64,000 bases of DNA. It comes from Tubiluchus corallicola. Its lineage: Eukaryota; Priapulida; Priapulimorpha; Priapulimorphida; Tubiluchidae. Of the stretch, positions 11,566 to 57,385 are shown one piece after another. Each line of letters starts with the position of its first letter. The stretch's first letter is position 1. The position numbers and the translations under genes are program-made. Under the pieces are notes generated by a model. That model made no database searches. It was not told the DNA's origin and was given only the letters and a program-made list of their open reading frames with translations. Where the stretch lies: positions 298,064 to 362,063 of the forward strand of contig JAQGDQ010000225.1 in NCBI GenBank assembly GCA_030141605.1, read 5' to 3'.

Positions 11566-12680
11566 TTTTACTCACTATCAATAAGACATCTCTTTTCTTT
11601 TTTGAGATTTATTAGTATTCAACAAACTTGAATTCCAGCTGCCAATTTAAATTACTAATATCAAGTTGTTATGAATGAAGGTATTTAAAAGTGATATTTT
11701 AAATGTATACCGACATCTGATTGGCAGCCAATGAAGACTACACAAAGCATTTATTGCAGTATCACATTTTGTAACACCTGTTGCAACTTTGTTTTTTCCC
11801 TTTTATGGTGCAATGTATCATTGCATTCAAACAAGGGTGGATGCTGGATGACCGCATGGTCTCTCTCCACCCTGTCTCTTTCTTTCTCTCTGACTTATTA
11901 TTGATAACACAATACCGTGTAAACTATTATAAAATTGATGTATAAAAACTACAAAGTACAGGACGACTTAATCATTCAGTTCGATTCAAATTTGGTTTTT
12001 AATACTCTGCTCATTTCTTTTCAACATCTTGATCTTCTCACATAGGCTTTTCTTCAATTTTTTTCGATAATTATTTTGATATAGATATTCTCCAACCTTT
12101 AATTACCGTATATTACCGCTTCCTTATTAATTTTTCTGTTTGCCATGTGCCTCTAAGACTAAGAGCAGAAACCATCTCTGCACTCATTTGCAGTCATTTA
12201 ATGTTACACCAATTGAAAAGATGCTGCATACTGTAGTAACATTTTTCTGTGATTTTCAGTGTTTCATTTTAAATTTATTTAAATTCTCGGTTTAATGTTT
12301 TTGTGGTCTTATTTGACTTATTTCTTATTATATTTGGTATCTTAAATATTTACTGTTTCAACAAAAAGTATTTATCTCGGTGTTTTTCTAGACACAGACA
12401 TAATAACACGTCTACGCCTTCAGCAACATAAGAAATATTCCTGTAGGGCGCCGAGTAACCCACTAGCCACTTCCGGTCTTCTGATTTCGACCATCACATT
12501 AACATTTAAGTGGAAAAAACATAAATACATCTTGCATGCTATTGAACCGTTGCATAAGGCTAAGCTAAAAACTGCAATATTTCTGTTAAATAAAATAGTA
12601 AACTTATTAAATCAAATTTAAATAGTTACATGGCTTCCATTAAATGCATGATGCAAGTCTTCTTCCGGTTTAAGTTAAAT

Positions 12681-13127
12681 TCACTTAACATAAACCATCT
12701 GTCTACTTGCAGCATCCGTGCATGTAGTGTCCCAATATGTTGCCAGAAAAGCAAAAACCAATGCTGGAATACTGATACCTGATTGGATGAAATACTTGGC
12801 CGGCCGGTGCACGCCATACAAAATAAAACTCATTTCTATTTTAGGGCAGCTGTTGTCCTCACGGCCACTTCGATAAATTCCGTGTATCATCTTTGATTTG
12901 AAATTAATGTAGTCTAATTTGGGCGGTCGTTTTATCAAGGCCGATGTCGGCCGGTTTGTGTATCTTGGCAGCCGTGTATCATTGGCTTTAGTAAAACTTA
13001 ATATGCATAAATACCGAGTATGGAGGAAGTCTATTGTCCTAGCCTTACATCCATATTTTCGCTTGTATTTGGATAATTTAATTTCAACATTTGATTTTCC
13101 ACACTTTATGTAAGCCATTATAATCAC
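12681..13127 (-). CDS. Unassigned open frame, doubtful
   Basis: A 148-codon open frame in AT-rich DNA where stops are frequent. Its last 50 codons, from an internal ATG, would give a small protein beginning MSFILYGVHRPAKYF, with one hydrophobic segment (ISIPALVFAFLATYW) and a short tail. The family is not recognised. The opposite strand reads VGRFVYLGSRVS, which resembles the F-x-YLGS motif of LINE ORF2 proteins, so the stretch could be old transposon sequence. No splice sites or Kozak context decide the matter. Confidence 0.2.
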   Translation of the reverse strand: MIIMAYIKCGKSNVEIKLSKYKRKYGCKARTIDFLHTRYLCILSFTKANDTRLPRYTNRPTSALIKRPPKLDYINFKSKMIHGIYRSGREDNSCPKIEMSFILYGVHRPAKYFIQSGISIPALVFAFLATYWDTTCTDAASRQMVYVK

Positions 13128-13668
13128 CGCTCATATAATAATGTAAGCCCTATAAGTGGTAATTGATTACTACTGCCACTGCATAGATTTTTTTAGGTGT
13201 AATGGTAACTGCCATTCACTTGAAAATTATGACTTAACTGGTAGATATCACGTGTTTCCATAAACGCGCGCTGTTTAAACTATTTCAAATTTCTGCAGCT
13301 TAACCTAACATTCCTACAAAAATATCACAAAATTAACTATCTATTTTTTTTGTCAAAACAATTTTTTGTACTTTTAACGAAAATTGGTAGTGTTCTGCTG
13401 TTCTTTAGTGAATAACAATGTCATTGGTGGAAAAAGAGGCGTCAGAATGGGAAATTAAATGATCACGACTTTAAAGTGATTTTACTAATTACATGAGGCA
13501 CTTACTACGCTTTTATTACTAATCCTTCTAACATTTTTCATGAACAATGAAATATCACTAACTTTGCAGAAGGCTTGGCCTTTCCTTTAAATTGTAATCT
13601 CCATTTACTAATAGACTAGGATCATTTCAAAAATTTTCTTATACTTCAGCAAAGTCTCTGAACGTTGA

Positions 13669-34902
<21,234 letters not shown>

Positions 34903-35895
34903 GTGCAAGTCGTTAACATTCAGTCTATTCAAACCAAATATGGTTGGCAAAGCAGGTCACTTAGCTGATCTCTCATGCAGTATTTCAGACAGCTTGCTTG
35001 GCATAAAGCATCTTGAAATGCTACTGTACCCACAGTAAATTACTTTCATGTTTGCTTCTGCATTTTCTGAAACTGTTTGAAGCGGTTTCTTTCCGCTACA
35101 TAAAAATATATGCCACTAATTTACACATCAATTTGGATTTATATAATTCGCTGCAAACTTTTAGCATGTATGCTTTATGTCAGTGATGTAATTGTTACTA
35201 TTGTAAGTTGTTTCTTAAGTACAGTGAAAGTTGCCTTAATTTTTGCTGAGTTGTAAAAACCACCTTGTTAGTCAAAGGTGTCTGTTAAATAATTCACCAA
35301 CTACTTTTGCACATGTTCAGATCTAGTATATTTCTCATCTCAGATTCGGTCATGCATAGGGTAAATCATAAGTAATGACTACATTTTTTTAAGTTTACTT
35401 TGAAGTGTGGCAGGGACAATTCATTAAACAAATTCTCTGAGTTTCTTATGACAATTAATTTTTAATACTGGATTTAAAACATCAAAGTTAAAATGTAAAA
35501 TTACAAAAAAACTCATTCCTTATTAAAATTTGTCAACGTTTTATGATTTTGTTTTTGTGCACAGAAATTTGATCACCAGCACTGTTCGAAGATTATTAAA
35601 GTAAAACTAAACTCTCACTGTAATATGAGCTTTTACAACCTAAAATCCTACTCTCATTACGAATATTCAATTTATTTTATTATAAACTTACTGTAAAACT
35701 TGTTTCTTTTGATTTTTCATCACTTCATTGTTAGCAGTATTAAATTTGAAGAACCGCCATTTTTCGTTGCGCAAGATGAATGACATTATGAATGCAGTCA
35801 CGAGGTCACCAAAGATCGGTAAACAATCACCAGTAACCAGACACTTTCTGTACCTCATACGTCACTCCTGCTCACTTGTGCTAAAGATGCGAAAC

Positions 35896-37746
35896 ATGGC
35901 GATCTTTACAGCAATGCGCGCATTCAAAATTCGCCAGAAAAAGGTAAGTTATTTAATTTATAAGTCTCTTTTGTTTGATAATAGCTATGGATTCTTTGTG
36001 TAATCATAATAATCTGTTAAAAACTTCAATGTCTGTTGCGGTTATATAGGCCTTTACTGTTAACAAGGTTCAATTCTTTCTTTTAATCATGGATAAATAA
36101 ACCTCTGGAATTAGCGAGAGAACCAAGTTATGTGATAATAGAAAACAAGTTTGTAGCTTGTTGACTATGAATTTGTAAAACTCAGAAGATTTGTTATAAA
36201 CAATCAAAATTGTTTGTGAATCAAATGGTAATCTTGTGTTTGAATATATCTTGGTACATTATAGTAAGCATGTGGAAGTGTGTGTTGTTACTTTTGGATT
36301 CACCCTGCATAATGAAATTTTAATAATTTGCAGCAGACTTAGCATGCCACTATGAATCAAAGTGGAGTCATAAATAATATGTAGTTCCTCATTTGTGCAT
36401 TGAGTTGCATCTACACGTAACTGATTAGAAAAAATGACCATTTTCTTTTTACTGAAAAGTATGGCCTGTGGCCAACGGTCAGCTAACCAATTTAGTCCAA
36501 TATTGCATAATTGCTGCAATGAAGTATTTACAGTTAGCCAGACAAGAGGGGCACCCGTTGAATTTGGAATTTATTTTTGTGATATAATTGCAATTTTGTG
36601 ATGTTATTTGCTCCATTTCATTATTTCTTTGTGTTTAGGCATTTTTTGTATATAAGGGTGTACATTGTTCCAAATGTAAACATTTACACGTATTTTGCAA
36701 TTTATTTAACAATAAATGTTCTAAATATTACATTATTGTAATTTAGCATTATTTAGCATTACTGAGAAATTATCTTTTGTATCATATTAAAATTTGAAAC
36801 AAAACAAACTACCTATCGATCATAACTTCATTGACTTAGGAATTGTGTAACTTGCTTAAGACTCAGATGTAGATGTCACAGCACATATGTTGGTCAGACT
36901 ACTAGAAAATTTCATCTTGCAGGAAAACAAAATGTTAGTAAAAATGTAATCTATGAGCATAGCCACTTGTGGCAATAATGAGATTCTTTATTATTTATTA
37001 TTGCCATTCTGCGTTGCTCAACTTAGAATTTTTTTTTACAAAAGTCAGATCTTATATAGTAAACTTATGGAACATGCACAAAATAAGAAAGTTGAACCTT
37101 ACAACTTGTAATACCATTTTCCATAGTACCGGAAAACAGTTTATTTATTTCATTATAATACATAGTTGTTGCACAAGCAATATTGTAATTTATTCCCGAA
37201 GTTCAGTAGGACAAATATTACATTTGTCCTTTCATAAATTTTGTTAATTAGGAACTAATTGTTTGTTCCACAACTCTTTGTATTTTGCTGATTATAAAGT
37301 GTCACTAAAACTAAATTTTGTACTAAAATGCATTGACAGGAGCAAACGTTTCATATCTTTGCATAATTAAGTTAGAATTCCTGGACTAAGGACTAATAGC
37401 TCCATACAATATTAGTCACAATAATTATAGGCTTGATCATGTTAGTCACAATTAACAACAATATTTACAATATAGTTTCTTTTCTTAATGATCATTTATA
37501 CATATACTTACATAACACTAAAACAACAGCAAAATATTGATATCTACAAATGACAATTATCTATCGTAATGAGATATTAAACAATACAAGTAATGACTGT
37601 TAATTGTAAGATAAGTTTTCGAGATCTGGAGAAAAACCTAAGTAACTAAATGTTCTTCTACGTCTATAAATTTAATTTTTATTTTTTAAAAGTACCGCAG
37701 CTGTGAGTATTATGTTGGACCAGGTAAAGAAACAACATGGCAATAG
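35896..37746 (+). CDS. Candidate two-exon small protein, doubtful
   Basis: An ATG in good context (AACATGGCG) opens MAIFTAMRAFKIRQKK (35896-35943) before a GTAAGT donor. A possible acceptor at 37691-37692 leads in the same phase to YRSCEYYVGPGKETTWQ and a stop at 37746, for 33 residues in all. The 35.74-35.95 kb segment is less AT-rich than its surroundings, as a promoter plus first exon would be. The family is not recognised and the acceptor is weak (AAAAG), so chance is quite possible. Confidence 0.2.
36259..36519 (-). mobile_element. Possible reverse-transcriptase relic
   Basis: The minus strand reads LNWLADRWPQ then KKKMVIFSNQLRVD, resembling the W-x2-W..K-x2-M-x-FSN stretch downstream of the YADD motif in Jockey-like LINE RTs. 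The expected HLG motif is not cleanly present. Short and uncertain. Confidence 0.25.
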
Positions 37747-38910
37747 GTGAGTTTAATTAACTAAAAATTTTTATGATATCGGATTAGTATTGAAAGTGAA
37801 GAAGCCTCTAATACCAAGCCAATAGGCTACATCAACCCTAAAGTTGGAACTCTAACATAGGCCTTAAATGTATGGTGCCCTAAAACAGCAAAATTATTAT
37901 AGCAGAAATTATAATTAATTGTCATAATTCTGAAACAGTAATAATATTGGTCACATAATAATAGGCTAACTCGTTATGCTGACAATATTTATTATAACAT
38001 TTCAACAACAGTTAATAAATTATCAAGGATAAATATGATGCATTGTACAAATTCATCTCTCCGTTTTGTTTGTGGTCTTGAATTCTTTTGAATATCTCGC
38101 TGAAATGGAGAGAAAATCAGCTTTAGAACTTGACTGTGTAGTGTACTTTTATCATTAATTTTTAGTTCTTATATTTACCACTTTATAATAGCACATATAC
38201 ACAGAAGTGAACTGGGAAGGAGTAAAGCCAATGTAGAGCAACGGTGATCTTCATAATAGTATAGTACACGTATATATTATGTTGCATTGTGTTGTGCTAA
38301 TTGTGCTAATTGTGCTATGCCGTGACGCATTCCAACATAGTGCTAACAACAATTGTGTTGTTTATTATATATCATTATACTGTGCTGTGTTGTTCTGTGT
38401 TGTGTTATGTTGCATTGTGTTGTTGCGCTCAGGAATTGCTCCGTGTTCATCGTCACGTGTTCTGTGCTCTAACAAACATAATGCACTCACGTTACCGTAT
38501 GTGGTGTGCCTATTCTATTGTGTTCTATAGTAGTAGTAGTAGTAGTAGTAGCTTATTCTCATATTATATATGTGTACATATACAATGTATTAAGCTGCAC
38601 AGTTCGTGCTGCAAAGTTTGACAATTTGGACAGACGATGTTATGTAGTGTGATGTGACATTTTGTAATGTTGTGACGTGTAACAAGGTGTGTAATGGTGC
38701 CTAGCAATGGAGTTATGAGGCAGTGGGGTGATAAGGTATGGTGTGTTGTGACATTGTGTGATACCTTTAACAGAGTTCGGTGATAAGATTTGGGAGTTGT
38801 GACATTGTGTGATGCGTTTAAGGCAGTTGGATGATAGGGTATGGTGCACTGTGATAACACTGATGTGAATGGCATGCACATTATGTAGAAAGTCAGCTTG
38901 TTCTACTCAC

Positions 38911-49920
<11,010 letters not shown>

Positions 49921-52900
49921 CTAAAAAAAACCCAAAAATCAGCTAAATTTAAACGTACTTACAAAAGTGAATGTCAGCAAGCGCGAACACCCGAGATCTT
50001 CGCGCACACTACGGCTTGGCATGCTAACAAGTCATCAATGATGATTAAAAGAAGGATTTTTAGTTTTTCGACTAAAAATACATTTTTAATTTTTTCAAGG
50101 TTTCAAAGTTATTTTGAAATTCTGGAAACTATAACTGTTTCGTTTGTTTGAGGGAAATTGATGACTTTTTAACAATGATTCAAAAAATAATAACAAAAAT
50201 ATTATGATATAATTGTTCTGTTTTGTTGTGTTGTGTTTCTCTGTTAAGATAAGATAATATAAAAAACTTTTTTCAACTATTTTGGAAAATTTGAGCAACT
50301 AAAATAAATATTTTGCCAAATTGTGCAACTAAAAAAATGCTCGCTCTAATGATGATGTTTAATGTTGGGGGCTTGCGACTGGATTTCATAATGATTGTAA
50401 AGAAGAAATGTTCCTTGCAGCCCTAATAGTAGTCATAGTACATTAATGAGTTGGTAACACTTTATTGGATATTAACATCCAATAATTGACCTACAACTGA
50501 CATTGCCATAGCTAGGCAATAGGCTTTATTAGAAATCTGGTAAGAAACAAAATTACAATGATACAGTTGTTACAATTTATAAAGGAAAAGGCACGTAAAA
50601 TTGTTGACTATAATGGATCATAATCACAAGACAGTTTTCTATTTTACTCAGCTACTCATACACAGAAACTCATGCTCATATACTCATGCGATTACTTAAT
50701 CCACCACTAATTTAAGCGCTCGCTCACTTTCCTACAGTCTGAACAGGTTAAAGAGTGAGTACGTGAATGGGATTAGTAAGCAAGTGAATGAGTAAGTAAC
50801 TGAGTGCGCATGTGTATATGAACAGTATCAATTTGTTAATACGAGGCACGAGTAATGAATACAACTGAGTGAGTAATACACTGAAAAACTTCAACAATAT
50901 TATATGGCTTCTCCTTTTACTATTACGCACGTTAAAATTATTTTTAAATGAAAGAATTGTAATTTTGTGTTGTACTGGCTATATATCGAAAAGCACTGTG
51001 GCATTAAAATGTTTAGACAAGAAAAAACAGCAAGATCTTCACAGAATCGATTGCATGCTAAATGCTTAATCGAACAAATGAAATGCTTTTATCTATTTGT
51101 CTGCGTATTTATTCCAAAAAGAAGCGGCCAGGTAATAAATAGTAGACAACTGATAAAACAAACATGCAAATTTCAACAAACTGCCTCTTGAAATATTGGA
51201 ATTCTACATTCAGGTGAACTTGTTGGCTCACGCCTTCTTGTGTCCTTTAATTAAATGTCTTTAAATGTCTGATAAAGCTTTCAATGAAACAAAAACACAT
51301 ATATTTACATTGATAATATGTGTTTAAATTTATAAATATGTATTTTAGTTTTATTACAACTTGTGCATTAACAGTTTAATTAGAAAGATTAAAACTGCAC
51401 ATTAATTTTTTGTAATTTTAATCTGGTTAAAGAATTTATTAACCGCGGATTTTTATCACAGATAATTTTTCCCCAGGTGAAAATCCACAAGCTTCTTCTC
51501 CGCGTAACTCTCCAGTAACCACCTTCCCTAAAACTCCCCCCATTATGTCATTTTCATACCGCTTTCCTTCTGCTCATTGTGATTGAATCCTATCTCGCTG
51601 CGCTGAACTCAGCAAGAAACTTTCCTGATTCTAATGACAATAATTAGCTGCGCAGCCTCTCCACTTAATTACTCACTCAGCTCAACCAGCACTTTGCGAA
51701 GTCAAGATCTAATAATGCGCCAGTCGCTGAAATAGAGTTGCCAATAAAACCACTTTAGTCTCCTTGATAAACGCACTGAACAAGCACTCGATAGAACTGA
51801 ACAGAGATAAGAGTGGCTCTCCTTTTAAGATAAAAGATTTCTTGAAATTGATGCGGTGTGATGTTACAATCCACGAGGATATCATGTCAATTTTATCGTC
51901 AGGCAAACACGCTCGATAAATTTTTATTTGTAAAAGTTTTGCCAGAAATAACTTGTGGTGTCTTGCTTGCCAAACACGTTCTCAAATTTTTATTGCGGTT
52001 AATTTGTTAGTAAAACATGCGTTCGTATTAATAATTGTATTATTATGTTTAGATAGATACAAATCATGTGACATGGGCGAAAATTGATATAAGTGCCTTA
52101 TAGTGATGTAAGGCACTAGCATATTGAAAGTTACAGGCTATACAATATACAGAGGAAATTTCCGTGTAAAAAATATAAGTTGTTTATTTATAACAACTTG
52201 CCTGTGTCTCATAAACAATTTTCTACTGGTGTGAAAAGGGAAGCTTATATAGTTTACATAATCAGTGATCAACACTTATCATTCATTCACATATCTAATC
52301 CTCTTATGTATAACGTGCGTTTGCATGTTTGTTGCTTTTTGTTTTTCATTTTTTTGTGTTTTTCAGAGTTTTTTCCTTCTCTTACTTTTTAAAATGTATT
52401 CCTGTAAATGGCAGTACAATGGTTGAGTGATATACATAAGAACACTGACTATAATTATAGTGTTATTTTATATCTGGCAAACATGCACAAACATGTCTTA
52501 TAAACATTACTCGATTTATTTCGCTAAATGTTCGTTTAGATCAAGTTGGGGTTTTTGTTAAAACGATAGTGAACTATAGTCATGGCTTTTAGATGAACAA
52601 CACCCTTGGAATTTATCTGGCAAAATAAAACAGAGCTATCTGCTAATTTCAAGCAAAATACTCGAGACGGCGAATCTACAAACAGTGAAGTTAATGTCTT
52701 GCAGTAGAACTGGAGTGTAGTATTTCTCTTAGCAGAGAAGTCAGGTCTTGCAAAACAAACAGAAACTTGCGTAATTGGAATGAAAACAGAGCAAAAGGAC
52801 GTTATAATCGAGCTTGCGTTACGCACAACACGTGCGTCGCACATTTACTCGAGTGAGCCCTATTCTCATGGTAGCCTCCGGGCGAATTCCACAGACTGGT

Positions 52901-53074
52901 AAAATTCAGGCATCCGTATCCAGTTTCCTGATTCCAGAGCATAAAAATGAAACGTCACAGTGATTTAATGCACCCCCGAGGTGAGCAGCCAAATTTATGA
53001 TGAAAAACCCACAATTATTGATTCTTTTTAAGCCAAACTCGACAGAAAGAGCAAACAGAGAAACGGCAGAATTG

Positions 53075-53212
53075 AGGTTGGATTTGAACCAAGGGCATTT
53101 GGATTACAACACTGATGCCATTACTAATAGATTATACACTTCTCTGAGGTCATGGCGTTAGGCTTGTAATCCAAATTGGACTCTAATTCGAATCCACAGT
53201 CCGGACTTTTTC
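53075..53212. repeat. Two facing tRNA-like SINE fragments
   Basis: On the minus strand GGTTCAAATCC (53080-53090 region) ends a tRNA-like piece with TTGTAATCCAAATG. On the plus strand ATGGCGTTAGG, GGCTTGTAATCCAAATTGG and ATTCGAATCC (53150-53205) form another. They are head-to-head and share the TTGTAATCC loop motif with the piece at 29421-29490. Confidence 0.5.
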
Positions 53213-55138
53213 AGTCAGGACCAAACTAACAATTGCACCAGACCCTAGAGTATAGACCTTAATAAGGAAAACTGTCTCCGATAAGGTTTTGAATTATAAA
53301 TGAAGCCCTGAAGCTCTGAATCAAGAATTGCATTATTTCCGAGGGTATTTATTTCTAACTTAGTTACATAATATTATTGGAAGTCTTTAATAATCGGAAT
53401 AGTTATTAGAAATTAGAATTGCAGTGTTAGATTTGATTGTTGCTTCTAGTTTAACATAAAAATTTAAGATACCCAAATAATCAGATATAGTTTTTTTGTG
53501 ATAATGCACAACATATTTTTAACAGTGACAGAGCACTGGAGCGACACATTTCGCCAAATGTTGTACAGTGAGTCTAGAATAGATTCTATGTCTAACTTAT
53601 TACTATTATAATTTTAATTTAAAGATTGCCGTGAAATAAATGCGCAATAATTAAATTTGGGGATCTTATCTTGGCCAGAAAGAATGTGAAATGGAGTACA
53701 AAGCTGCTACATAACAAAGATCCTATTAGTGAACGAATGAGTGGATGAGTGAGCGAACAAGTGTGTAAATGAGCGAGTGAATCGGCCAGCGATTGAACGA
53801 ATCATACAAATGAGAGAATGAAGAAATATTTGAATGAAGAAACGACTGCACTAACAAACGAACGAATCCCTGTCAACAAGAACTGGTTTATTCTAGCTGA
53901 AGATATTTCTGGCATCTTCCCTCTCTCTCTGCATCCTGCTTCCTTTGTCTAATTAGAAGATGCATTATTAAAAACAAACGTCCATTAGCGTAGCTGGATG
54001 CTGCGGCTCACACGTTGGCATGATTAGGCATCATCTGTTAACAGCGCATTACGAGGAAGACTAAATATTTTTATTATCACAGCTAGAATAATTGCGCTAA
54101 TATATTATAACATTAGATGGTAACATTATACAGCGAATTATGAAATCACGTTTGTTTGAAAATGGCTATAAAATGATTTAATTAATGCATTAATGCAATG
54201 CGAGCGTATTAACCCTGAGCAGATCAAAACTGAGTTTATTAGAAACAAGAAATTATGATTTTTTTGGTTTCTCAAAGGTAGCTATAACAAGCAACTTCTC
54301 TTTTGGTTTGTATTTTGTTATTACTGTACTTCATGTAGGGGAAATTGGGGTTTGAAACAGGCAGACGCAGAACTTGTAAATACTATTGTAGCTACTTCTG
54401 CAAATGCATCTCAGCACGTACAATCTGTATTTATTGCCATAGTCTCGAAAGTATGGATTGCAGCCATACATAATAATTTTAAAGCCATCAATAGAATTTG
54501 AGGAAAACAAAAATACTATTAAATTAAAGTCTCGCTCTAACTCGCTCAAGTTAAAATTGTTAATGTCACCAAAATTGTTCACTAATTTGCCACATACACA
54601 AGTAATTTAGCATCAAGATATCACATAACATAAAACTGGTCATGTGGAACTTTAATTAGTGTTCAAACAAAAATTTCGTGGCGGCTGTTTAAAGTCATTT
54701 TTGCAACAAAATTATGAAGCTTTTAGTTTAAATATTGTCAAAATTATAATGCTAAGCTATGCTTGATATGGTACTGTCATTTATTGTGGCTTTTTCTCCT
54801 ATAATTCAGAGACGAAAAGCTCAATTTTTTTATAATAGACAACGTTTCGCGAAATTGATAAAAATTTATAAATTGTGAAATTGATAAATCTAATGCAGGC
54901 GCTTAACTCTCTCAATTTGCAATAATAATTGCAATTAGCAGTAACGCTGTACAAAACTTGTAAATTTAAACTCCCGTGATGACAGTAGGCGCAACCTTTT
55001 AAACGGTAAGTCATTTGAACAAGATTAGATATCACTACGTAAAGTTCGAAAAATAATCAGAACATTCGTAGCATGCTGTTTACTAACTAGGCAAAAATAT
55101 AAATTATATTATAATGCAGTAACATGAATAATGTGTTT

Positions 55139-55325
55139 TTTGGTGAATCAATGGTGCACACTGGGATGGCGATAGTGTTCCGTTCTACCAGGTGGCGCGA
55201 ATATTTCAAATTATAAAGTTTTTTCTTTTTCTTGTTACACAAGTCCTTCAAACGAGTAAGCGTAATGTTAAGTAATATAACTTTGAATGTAAAGTTTTTT
55301 CGAGATATACTTTAAAATTCCATTT
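55139..55325 (+). repeat. Interspersed repeat family A, copy 3 (longest)
   Basis: Reads AATCAATGGTGCACACTGGG, ACCAGGTGGCGCGAATATTT, GTTACACAAGTCCTTCAAAC and ATGTTAAGTAATATAAC, ending GATATACTTTAAAATTCC. Colinear with 29042-29223 (reverse) and, in its right half, with 3410-3535. Confidence 0.85.
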
Positions 55326-55659
55326 CCATCCAGTTTACTGTGTGCAACTTTTGTGCATGCGCTATCAGCCGGTCATAGTACACGCAAATGTGACAAATGA
55401 ACAACAAGCTGATATTGCTGTAATTAAGATGAAATTATCATCCACTGATTGCTGTAATGATTAATAATTACCGATTTCAACGTGTGCTTACGATTCCTTA
55501 GAGCGCCGAATGGGATTGCAGCTGAAAACTACTGTTCTACATGCACACCGAGACCTCAATCCCTTTTCTAGCGTAAAGCTGTATTTTAAATAAAAGCTAT
55601 ACGTGCTTAAGTGTAGCAGTACCCCGTCTACTCAGACTAAATGTTCTTGTAAAATTATT

Positions 55660-56185
55660 TCTTCCTTTTCGTTTTTTGTACTTAACTTTTCTTTTCTTTT
55701 CATTTCACTTCTATTATATTTTTTCCTTTTCTTGCTCCTTTTTCGTTCCTTTCCTTCAGATTTCTCTCCTTTCTTTTCCTTTCTATTTTATTTCGTTCCG
55801 TTAAGCTCAGATCCTTTCTGTCCTTTTTTGTCTTTTCTCCTCTTTTTCTTTCTGTTTTTTCTTCCTTTCCCTTCCCTTCTCTTTCCTTCTCTTCTATTCT
55901 CTTCTCTTTTTCTCTCTCCTCTTTTATCTTTTTTCTTTTCCTTTCCATTTCTTTCCTTTCCCTTTTCTTTCCTTTCATTCTAATCTCATGTTGTTTTTTG
56001 TTTTTTCACTCATTTTTTCCGTTTTTCTTTCCTTTTTAAACCACATTTCTTTCCCTTTCTTTCCGCTTTTTCTTTTCCATGGCTTCACTTCCTTTTCTTT
56101 CTTTCTTTCGATCGTTTCCGTGCCTTTTTTCTTTCCATTTCCCTTTGTTTTTGTTTTTTGTTTTTCTTTTTTTTCCTTTTGTGAA
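55660..56185 (+). repeat. Polypyrimidine tract of about 520 nt
   Basis: The plus strand is almost only C and T, as TTTCCTTTTC-type words with no fixed period and a few purine interruptions (around 55800, 55980 and 56040). Open frames on both strands (poly-Phe/Leu/Ser; poly-Lys/Glu/Arg) follow from composition. Confidence 0.95.
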
Positions 56186-57249
56186 ATAGAAGTGACAGCA
56201 GTGAAATCCGTTTTGTCCGTGGCGTTTTGCAATTTAACAACAAAGCATTCAAACCAAGTATTTCAGCAAAGAGATACCCGCAAGCGACGACTCTATTTAA
56301 AAATGTTTAAACGAACAATAATGTCACTAACATTTTCACAAATTGTCAGTGCAAAAAATTCGAGGAAGTTAAAATTTTGCAGCATCGTGTGCAGCTACTA
56401 AGCATTTGAACAAAAATTATTTAAACACATTTCAGAAGCCATTAAACGTTAGGCGAAGCACACAGACGAATTATGTAAGAATGTCTCCCATGCCTTGCAT
56501 AAAATTTTACAAGGCAGTATTTAAGTCAATAAACTTAAAGGGTATCGTTGGTTGTACAGGTATCATGTCTATAATCTTTCCCAGTCAGTTCATCTATACC
56601 TCCTTGCTCACGGCGTATATCTTCTCCAACTGGTGGTCCATGTTAATTTCGTTACACGGATTCACAGGGGTTAATGAAAGCCATCAGGATGGACACATCC
56701 ATTCTAATCAAAGGGGGCCCGTGAGTTCGATGAACATTAACTCGCAGCTTTAAAACAGAATTAAATTTTACTTTTAAAATACATGTATTCGATAGCCTTC
56801 AAACGAGGAACTTGCGCGTTTGTATCTTGGAGAATTGTATCCCGTCAAGAAGCACCGTGCTGCGTTCTGAAGAAAAAATCACTGTACTGCCTGTGCTTCT
56901 GGCGGTAGATAGGTTGCACCGCTTTTGCTTAACAAGGTTTAAATTGACTTAGCAGTTGTTAGCATGAGGTCTCATGGTCTGCAACGGTCGAGACTTCACG
57001 CTGAACTGATTTAGAAAGTAAAGATCTACATTTGGGACGTAATTACTGCAAGCAGCACTCTCTTGGTTAAGTATTTAGGACTACACACATACTGCACATG
57101 CCCATCTTAGCGTGGGTAAAAACGATTATTTGAGTTAAGTTCATTTTAGAGTAGAAGATGTGAAGGCTACGTTTGCGCTATTATATATGAACGATTAAAG
57201 TAACTCAAGATACGGTCTTACGTCACTTCGGTTATGATAGATAGTGTTT

Positions 57250-57251
<2 letters not shown>

Positions 57252-57336
<85 letters not shown>

Positions 57337-57385
57337 CATATAAAATTCATAATTGCCATTGTCATATATATATATATATATATAC
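57252..57385. repeat. (TA)n microsatellites
   Basis: A pure (TA)n run of about 80 nt (57252-57331), a short ACATACATA interruption and unique spacer, then a second (TA)n of about 22 nt (57364-57385). Confidence 0.97.

Larger units (their letters stand above)
7176..13668. other. Spacer between head-to-head UROS and HEXD
   Basis: No gene with recognisable homology. Contents in order: AT-rich unique-looking sequence (7.2-9.2 kb), an imperfect trinucleotide block (9.35-9.98 kb), a hAT-type element (10272-10846), a degraded LINE segment on the minus strand (about 11.24-11.43 kb), a GTAA-rich microsatellite (11.50-11.56 kb) and an unexplained open frame on the minus strand (12.68-13.13 kb). The promoters of both flanking genes should lie here, but no core element can be assigned by eye. 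Confidence 0.6.
34903..38910. other. HEXD 3' flank and convergent intergenic region
   Basis: The HEXD 3'UTR presumably ends within the first kilobase; ATTAAA hexamers occur near 35520 and 35595, and an AATAAA near 36095. The rest is AT-rich, with a possible reverse-transcriptase relic (36.26-36.52 kb), a short (TAG)n run (38530-38552) and a GTGTTGTG-rich low-complexity stretch (38.28-38.86 kb). The missing 3' exons of the EGF gene on the minus strand would have to lie here, but none was recognised. Confidence 0.5.

Noticed and set aside
35880-35945. First exon of a COX16-like gene (AMRAFKIRQ resembling VMRAFRKNK)
   Set aside because: The following conserved part of COX16 (YGVPMLLLIVGG-like) was not found downstream.
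51460-51590. Plus-strand segment after CCCCAG reading GENPQASSPRNSPVTTFPKT to a stop, like a terminal exon
   Set aside because: No upstream partner exon or recognised family; 35 codons is within chance expectation.
55603-56401. Open frames on both strands across the CT-rich tract (poly-Phe/Ser/Leu; poly-Lys/Glu)
   Set aside because: Composition artefact; neither strand shows codon structure or splice sites.
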